A stretch of 64,000 nt of DNA from Verrucomicrobiota bacterium (GTDB lineage Bacteria > Verrucomicrobiota > Verrucomicrobiia > Verrucomicrobiales > Verrucomicrobiaceae): positions 62,001 to 126,000 of the forward strand of contig JAFLEI010000021.1 of assembly GCA_017301975.1 (NCBI GenBank), given 5' to 3'. Of the stretch, positions 58,417-64,000 are shown piece by piece. Positions within the stretch are counted from its first letter, which is position 1. Each line of letters opens with the position of its first letter. The translations under genes and the position numbers were made by a program. Under the pieces are notes generated by a model that made no database searches, was not told the origin of the DNA, and saw only the letters and a program-made list of their open reading frames with translations.

Positions 58417-61400
58417 TCACCTCCGCCGCCGCCAGATCATCATCACACACCCGCACAGCAGCAGCACACCCCGCGCAGGCTCCGGGACAGCGATGACGGT
58501 GAGAGTAAGTGCGCCAGAATCAAACAGGCTGCTGATCTCCCAGAGGCCGGTGCCGGTGATGTCGGGCAGGTCGAGGTTGCCTTCATTGCCGTCACCGTTG
58601 GCCCCGGTGCGCAGATTGGTGCCGGTGCTGAAGCCGTTGGTGGTCAGCACGCCGCTCCAGTCGAGGAGGGTGAAGGTATCGCCAACAGCGGCGGTGTAGC
58701 CGGTGCCATCGACGAGGATGTTGCTGAGGTTGCTGAGCGTGAGATCTCCGGAGATGTGGATCTGGTCGGAGGCCAGAGTGGAGCCTGCGGCGGAGCCCAT
58801 GATCTGGACCTCCGCGACTGTCGATGTGGCGACTGGCACAAAGGACAGGTCATGCGTGTTCAGCGTACCGGTGGTTGCTCCGGCGCTGTCACCGGGTCTG
58901 ATCATGCCTTGGATGACAGTGGTGCTTCCGCTGATGCTGCCCGTGCCGGCGAGCACGGCGCTGGCTCCGTTCACCGTCACGGCACCGGCTCCGGTGCTGC
59001 CGCTGCCAGACAGCCCCACCTGCAGCGTGCCTTCGTTGACGGTGGTTGTGCCGGAATGGGTGTTGGCTCCTGTCAGGGTGGTCGCCCCTGCGCCGACTTT
59101 GGTCAGAGCACCGCTGCCGGACACCACGGCATTGATCGTGAGATTTCCGCTGCCTCCCACGCTGGAGTCGGTGGCAAGGACGACGCTGGTGACATTGGCC
59201 GTCGCCGAGGCCGCGCCGCCGCTGATGCTGACGCCGGGTGCGGCAGTGTAGCCGCTGCCGCTGGCATCGAGGCTGACGCCGGTGAGCACAAAGCTGCCAT
59301 CGCTGCCCTCCGCAGTCGCCGCTATGCCGGTGCTGCCGCTGATGGTCACTGCAGGTGCGGAGGTGAAGTCGGTGCCGGGATTCACAATCGTGAGCCCCAC
59401 CACGGTGTAGTTGGAATTGTTGCCCGTGACCTTGGGGTCAGTCCCTGCCACCAGGACCGTGCCGCCGGAGAAGGTGGCAGTGGGGGTGCCGATGAAATTG
59501 CTGCCCGAACTGGTGACCGTGATGCTGACCACCTTGCCATTGACATCCAGATTGGCCACGCCGGTGGCTCCATTGGAAAGCGTCACTGTTGGCGCCACGC
59601 TGTACGTGGTGGTGTTGGAGGTGACGGTGTAGGAAGCGCTGGTGACGCCCACTGAGGCGATGACCACAGCGCCCGTCCCTCCGCTGACCGTGACCACCGG
59701 GGCCAGGCCATATCCGGAGCCGCCGCTGGTGAGCGTGATGCTCCCGTCTCCGAGCCCCAGATGAGCCGTGGCCGCGGCAGAGGTGCCTCCCGAGGAGGGA
59801 TCCACCGAGACGATGGCTCCCGCCGACCAGCCAGTGGTGGAGACTCCTGCAAGGCTCAAGGAAGCCACCCCGCTGCCAATGCTGGCGACGGTGCTGCTGT
59901 TATTGACCAAGGCCCCGATGCCACCCGCTCCGCTGCCGTTGAGGATGATGATTTCCTGCACATCTGCCTGACCATTGAGATCCAGCGTTGCCCCGGCATT
60001 GACCACCGTGCCAGCGCTGCCGGAGGCGAGGGATGTGCCGGTGCCGCCCAAGGCTCGGGCGTTTCCGATCATGAGAGTCCCTTCATTCACCGTGGTCGCT
60101 CCGGTGTAGGTACTGGCGCCTGCGAGCACAAAAGTTCCGGCGCCGTCCTTGATGAAGCCGAGGTTGTTGTAGTCAGCAGAATAGCTTGTGATTCCCACCC
60201 CGCCCAAACTGCCCGCGTAGGTCTGCGTGCCGGAGTCCACCGTCACAGCCAGCAGGCTGGTGGAGGTGGCACTGCCGCCGATGACGGCATTCGCCGTGCC
60301 CGTGCCAGCGGTGGTCAGACCTGCGATGCTTTGGGAAAAACCATTGAGCTGGAGAACGCCGGAGGTAGTGCCTGTGCCCAGTGTCACCGTGGTCCCGGTG
60401 GGCAGACGGTCATTGCCCAGATCGAGGCGCAGCACTCCATTCTCCACAAGGGTGCTGCCGCCGTAGGCGTTGTCACGCGAGGTCAGGGTCAGCACGCCTG
60501 TGCCGGTTTTATCCAGTCCCCCTGGCCCTGTTACCGTGCCCGTGATGATGAGCTGGGCGAGGCTGCCAAAGGCCGTGCCATTGTCCACCTGAATGCGCGA
60601 GGTGGTTTGCAGCACCACTTCATTGACGATGGTCGTCTTCGGATCTGCAAAAGCTGTACCCGTCGTCTGATCGGTGACACGGATGGCCCCGTTGCTGCCA
60701 AAGCCGTTGCCGTTGATCAAGATGCGCCCGTTGGTGGAGTTCGCGCCGAAGGTGGCCGTGGCGTCATCATTCACCTCATAAGTGCCGCCGTTGTTCACCG
60801 TGATGCTGGGCACGCTGGTGAACTGCTGGCTGTTCATTCGCAGCACACCGTTGTTGATCACGATGTCCCCGCTGAACGAACTGATGCTGGTGCCCACCGC
60901 GATGCCGCCCGTTCCGGACAGCGTCAGCGTTCCGGTGCCGGTGAGCCCCGAGCCCTGGATGGCCTGCACGACGGAAAAATTGAAGGTGGCCCCTGCGGAG
61001 CCGATGGTGATGACATGCCCTGGAGCCTTGCTGTCGTTGCCGATGGTACCGATCGAGCCGCTGGCAATGATGAGGGTGGCCCCATTCAGCGTCAGACCGG
61101 TGGTGCCGCTGCCGAGGTTGGCAGATGCGGTGACGGACAGTGAGCCGCCATTGATGACGGTGTTGCCCGTGTAGGTGTTCGTCCCGGTGAGCACCAGCAA
61201 GCCGTCGCCGGATTTGGTGATGCCAAGGCTGCCGCCGAAGGTGGAATTGATCGTCAGGGTGGAGGCACTCTGCTGGTGCACGATCAGCTCTCCCGTGGAG
61301 GTGGCGATGACGCCACGCTTGCTGGTGGTCCCGATGCTGGTGGTCCCGGCGGTGGTGGCCACAAGAATACCACCGCTTTCGAGCGTCAGCGTGTCTGTGG

Positions 61401-63417
61401 CCGCGCTGAAGGTGACAGCCGAAGCGCCTGTCAGCCGCAGCGTATTGGTTACTACACCACCGGCAGCCAGACCAAACGACGCGCTCAGGCTGGTGTGCTG
61501 CCCCGTGCCGAATGAACTGGTGTAGCTCCCCGCGTCCAGGGCGACGATGTTGCCTGAGCCATCATTGACCGCCCAGTCATTGAGCTTGTAGGTCGCGTAG
61601 GCGCCCAGGATGTTCATGGCATGATTGCCCGTGGCGACGCTGGAGTTGTTCGCCGTGGTGGTGGTGATGCTGGCGATGCCGGACCCAGTGCCGACTGGAT
61701 CAAAATTCACCGTGGCCCCGGCATTGCGTGTGATGGCATTGACCACCAGGCTGGCGTTTTGATCCGTGCCGCTGGTCACCGTGATGCGCGCGCCGCCACC
61801 GAGCGGCGCTGAGCTGTTGCCCAGTGTGAGGCTGGCCACCGTCTGCGATGAACTGGCGCTTGAGTTTCCAGCGAGACTGATCGAGCCGCCGTTCAGGGTC
61901 AGCGCCGCCGTGGCGCTCAGCTTGCTGCTGTTGTCCGTCGTATCATCCAGCAGCAGTGTGCCGCCGCTCACCGTGGTCGCGCCGCTGAAGGTATTGGCGG
62001 CGCGAAACGCCACCGTGCCGCTGCCGGTCAAGGTCACCGTATCCGTCACTCCCGTGGCCCCGGCGGCCCGCAGCAGACCACCCGTAAACTCAACGATGCC
62101 ACCACTGACCGAAGCCAGCGTGACGCCCTTTCCCACACCGTTGTCGGTGCCAAGGATGACGTTGCCGCTGTAGGTCACCGTCCCGGAGGCATTGAGTCCG
62201 CCCACGGTGATTGCCGCCGTGTTGCCGGACTGCAGGCGGACATTGCGCCCGATGCTGACCCCGGCGGTGTCAATCAGGAGTCTGGCACCATTGGCACCGC
62301 TGGTATTTCCCACCAGCAGGTCTGAAGTGGCGCTGCCCAGCGCACCCGCGCTGCCGCTCGGCGCATTGGCAGACACGATCAAACGGCCCGCCGTGACGAC
62401 GGTGGCCCCGGCATAGTCACTGGTGGTCCCGGACAGCACCAGCGTCTGAGAGCCGCCCGCCAGTGTCACCCCGGCGTTGATGTCGCTGCCTGAAAGCTTG
62501 CCTGAAAAGACATAGTAACCCGCCGCCGACATGGAAATGCCCGCAGTGGTGCTGCTTGTGCCTGTCAGCAGCACGGTGCCAGCGCCCGACAAAGCGCCGA
62601 AGGTTTCGGCATTGCTGTTGAAGTCAAACGTGGCTCCGCTCTGGACATTGAGCACCGTGGTGTTGCCAAACAAATCCCCGGCGCTGCCGCTGAAACGCAC
62701 CGTGCCTGTGCCGCCGATGTTGATCGTTGTGTTGGAAAGCCCGCCCAGGTCGCCGATGTTGAGGAATTTCCCGGTCGTCGAGTTGTTGATCAGGTTCAGC
62801 ACCAGGCCGGTGTTGGAGCCGGTGTTCGAATAGGTGATGCCGTCCCCCAGAGTGAGAGTGCCGGTACCGCTATTGATGAACGTCTGCTTCGTGCCATTGG
62901 TGAATGTTTGCGCCCCGGTGCTGAACTGGAGAGTGCCGGAGCCCGAATTGGTCACCGTCGTCTCACCATCCCAGATGATCGGCGCGGTGATCGTGGCGCT
63001 GCCAGCGCCGCTCAGCGTGATGGCGGAGAGCATTGCGTGATCCACATTCGCATTGGCAATGTCCAGCGCATTGGTCGTGGGCGATCCAGCCAGGGTGATC
63101 GTACCGGCCGTGTTATTAAAGAGCAGTTGGTTGAGCGTGAAGCTGCCGATGTCGTTCGTGCTTGTGTAACTCGAACTGCCTCCAAAGATCAGAGCGGCCG
63201 AACTGTCGCTCACGGGAACGCTGGCGGAAAGCCAGCTCGCGGCGGCATTCCAGTTTCCAGAATTTGGGTTCCAGACAGACTGGGCCTCCGCCTGGGGGGA
63301 CCAAAGCAAGGCCAGGCTGCAAAGGGCAGCACAGGGGGACAGCAAGAAAGACGCACATTGACGGGCGGACGCCGTCAGGCGGCGTGCGACGGCCGCGTGG
63401 AAACAAAGGTAGGGCAT
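58417..63417 (-). CDS. Giant autotransporter-repeat protein with PEP-CTERM sorting signal
   Basis: 1666 residues. A long signal peptide (hydrophobic CASFLLSPCAALCSLALLW, ending PQAEA) leads into SVWNPNSGNWNAAASW, the opening of autotransporter-associated beta-strand (PATR-like) passengers. Many Gly/Thr/Ser-rich repeats follow (for example GSGTLTLSGTNTYTG-type, VNEGTLMIGNARALGGTG, and several GYxxxPxVxxSGG units around 1290-1430). The C-terminus is the PEP-CTERM tripartite signal: VPEP, a hydrophobic stretch (VLLLCGCVMMIW), RRRR. No autotransporter beta-barrel is present, so it is exported by the Sec route and processed by an exosortase-like system for surface attachment. A weak promoter (TTGGCA / GATAAG, 18-bp spacing) lies at 63473-63502. 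Confidence 0.8.
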   Translation of the reverse strand: MPYLCFHAAVARRLTASARQCASFLLSPCAALCSLALLWSPQAEAQSVWNPNSGNWNAAASWLSASVPVSDSSAALIFGGSSSYTSTNDIGSFTLNQLLFNNTAGTITLAGSPTTNALDIANANVDHAMLSAITLSGAGSATITAPIIWDGETTVTNSGSGTLQFSTGAQTFTNGTKQTFINSGTGTLTLGDGITYSNTGSNTGLVLNLINNSTTGKFLNIGDLGGLSNTTINIGGTGTVRFSGSAGDLFGNTTVLNVQSGATFDFNSNAETFGALSGAGTVLLTGTSSTTAGISMSAAGYYVFSGKLSGSDINAGVTLAGGSQTLVLSGTTSDYAGATVVTAGRLIVSANAPSGSAGALGSATSDLLVGNTSGANGARLLIDTAGVSIGRNVRLQSGNTAAITVGGLNASGTVTYSGNVILGTDNGVGKGVTLASVSGGIVEFTGGLLRAAGATGVTDTVTLTGSGTVAFRAANTFSGATTVSGGTLLLDDTTDNSSKLSATAALTLNGGSISLAGNSSASSSQTVASLTLGNSSAPLGGGARITVTSGTDQNASLVVNAITRNAGATVNFDPVGTGSGIASITTTTANNSSVATGNHAMNILGAYATYKLNDWAVNDGSGNIVALDAGSYTSSFGTGQHTSLSASFGLAAGGVVTNTLRLTGASAVTFSAATDTLTLESGGILVATTAGTTSIGTTSKRGVIATSTGELIVHQQSASTLTINSTFGGSLGITKSGDGLLVLTGTNTYTGNTVINGGSLSVTASANLGSGTTGLTLNGATLIIASGSIGTIGNDSKAPGHVITIGSAGATFNFSVVQAIQGSGLTGTGTLTLSGTGGIAVGTSISSFSGDIVINNGVLRMNSQQFTSVPSITVNNGGTYEVNDDATATFGANSTNGRILINGNGFGSNGAIRVTDQTTGTAFADPKTTIVNEVVLQTTSRIQVDNGTAFGSLAQLIITGTVTGPGGLDKTGTGVLTLTSRDNAYGGSTLVENGVLRLDLGNDRLPTGTTVTLGTGTTSGVLQLNGFSQSIAGLTTAGTGTANAVIGGSATSTSLLAVTVDSGTQTYAGSLGGVGITSYSADYNNLGFIKDGAGTFVLAGASTYTGATTVNEGTLMIGNARALGGTGTSLASGSAGTVVNAGATLDLNGQADVQEIIILNGSGAGGIGALVNNSSTVASIGSGVASLSLAGVSTTGWSAGAIVSVDPSSGGTSAAATAHLGLGDGSITLTSGGSGYGLAPVVTVSGGTGAVVIASVGVTSASYTVTSNTTTYSVAPTVTLSNGATGVANLDVNGKVVSITVTSSGSNFIGTPTATFSGGTVLVAGTDPKVTGNNSNYTVVGLTIVNPGTDFTSAPAVTISGSTGIAATAEGSDGSFVLTGVSLDASGSGYTAAPGVSISGGAASATANVTSVVLATDSSVGGSGNLTINAVVSGSGALTKVGAGATTLTGANTHSGTTTVNEGTLQVGLSGSGSTGAGAVTVNGASAVLAGTGSISGSTTVIQGMIRPGDSAGATTGTLNTHDLSFVPVATSTVAEVQIMGSAAGSTLASDQIHISGDLTLSNLSNILVDGTGYTAAVGDTFTLLDWSGVLTTNGFSTGTNLRTGANGDGNEGNLDLPDITGTGLWEISSLFDSGALTLTVIAVPEPARGVLLLCGCVMMIWRRRR

Positions 63418-63743
63418 GGGGGTCCGTGCTCTTATCGCGCCCGCCAGAACCCATCCACATCTACGCCGTGACCTTATCGTTGCATAAATTGATCATTGCC
63501 AATCGCCCTGCGTACATCAACGAAATCGTAACAAAAATCCCGCCTTTCATGACACGGGCTCAGCCATGAATCAGGCAGTCGCCGTTTCGCGCTCACGTGG
63601 CCTGCAATGCCAGGATGCCTCCCTCCTTTCCGCCCCCTGCCCTGCCCCCAATCTTTCAAAAGCGGCAAAACCAGCACAGCGAATTGGTTGCCTATGGTTC
63701 AGAGGCTGCTACTCTCGCGACCCCCCTTCCCTCAAAACTGCCC
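63418..63743. other. 326-base divergent promoter region
   Basis: Between the PEP-CTERM gene and typA, which diverge. No gene or repeat is seen. Promoters for both directions must lie here; the only candidate noted is the weak minus-strand pair TTGGCA/GATAAG at 63473-63502. Confidence 0.45.
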
Positions 63744-64000
63744 ATGACCCCTGATAAAATTCGCAACATCGCCATCATCGCCCACGTCGATCACGGCAAA
63801 ACAACGCTCGTTGACGGCCTCCTGCGCTCCAGTGGCAATTTCCGCGAAAACCAGGCCATCGCCGAACGCGCCATGGACTCCATGGACCTTGAAAAGGAAA
63901 AGGGCATCACCATCAAGGCCAAGAACACTTCCGTTCACTGGAACGACCACATCATCAACATCGTCGACACTCCCGGCCATGCGGACTTCGGCGGCGAAGT
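63744..64000 (+). CDS. typA: GTP-binding protein TypA/BipA (5' part)
   Basis: First 85 residues of a translational GTPase, cut by the window edge. G1 IIAHVDHGKTTLVDGLL, a switch I region with ERAMDSMDLEKEKGITIKAKN, and G3 NIVDTPGHADFGGE match TypA/BipA (MDSxDLExERGITI-type) rather than EF-Tu or LepA. BipA is a ribosome-associated GTPase acting in 50S assembly and stress adaptation. Confidence 0.9.
   Translation, partial: MTPDKIRNIAIIAHVDHGKTTLVDGLLRSSGNFRENQAIAERAMDSMDLEKEKGITIKAKNTSVHWNDHIINIVDTPGHADFGGE

Noticed and set aside
59761..61143. Plus-strand 460-codon frame opposite the PEP-CTERM protein
   Set aside because: Shadow of the repeat region; no leader or domain.
1..64000. tRNA, rRNA, CRISPR or intact insertion sequence
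   Set aside because: None found on visual reading of both strands; no CCA-ended cloverleaf or transposase was seen.

Overview
The window looks like a chromosomal segment from a high-GC, Gram-negative member of the Verrucomicrobia, probably Verrucomicrobiaceae (Prosthecobacter-like). This rests on gene content, not on a marker gene: secreted five-bladed-propeller glycosidase-like proteins, SGNH/sialate-esterase-like enzymes, a DUF3604 protein, a giant autotransporter-repeat protein with a PEP-CTERM tail, and short CATTC-type dispersed repeats. No rRNA, tRNA, CRISPR array or intact insertion sequence was found.

Bases 1-20486 are one unbroken minus-strand array of 16 genes with very short gaps or 4-base ATGA overlaps. 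Eight encode exported proteins: sialidase-like, GDSL hydrolase, ceramidase-like, beta-helix, M14 peptidase/esterase fusion, two glycosidase-like propellers and a sialate-esterase-like protein. Eight encode cytoplasmic enzymes: RraA-type aldolase, HpcH/HpaI aldolase, sugar-kinase-like APH, divergent enolase paralogue, aldo-keto reductase, PhyH dioxygenase, an amidohydrolase-aminotransferase fusion and an amidohydrolase. A divergent GntR/LacI-type regulator (20554-21639) and a short-chain dehydrogenase (21645-22430) complete the locus. A nearly identical 23-base operator-like site lies 47-48 bases upstream of the first operon gene and of the dehydrogenase gene. I read this as a single carbohydrate or sugar-acid utilisation regulon with outside and inside halves. 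Its substrate is unknown.

Bases 22507-38469 are mixed: a YHS-like protein, a metal-handling permease with a His-rich partner, a malate/lactate dehydrogenase family enzyme, a small cytochrome c, a DUF3604 secreted protein, a DUF695-RraB fusion, an EF-hand membrane protein, a 1045-residue coiled-coil protein, an MBL-fold hydrolase and an RDD protein. Several repeat elements occur here, including a 146-bp MITE-like element and a palindromic structured element.

Bases 38562-49251 hold korAB (2-oxoglutarate:ferredoxin oxidoreductase), a ParE-type toxin-antitoxin pair with a probable leaderless promoter, a DEAD-box helicase with a Gly-rich tail, a TPR-AAA ATPase and a 13-repeat Sel1 protein.

Bases 49252-64000 hold an alpha-ketoglutaric semialdehyde dehydrogenase and a FAH-family dehydratase (the end of an oxidative pentose pathway leading to 2-oxoglutarate, the substrate of KorAB), a CarH/LitR-type B12 photoreceptor regulator, an SpmA-SpmB fusion, an exported glutamate-racemase homologue flanked by REP/BIME-like inverted repeat pairs, the giant PEP-CTERM protein, and the start of typA/bipA. 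Most start codons lack a Shine-Dalgarno sequence, so starts were chosen from signal peptides, overlaps and family alignment.
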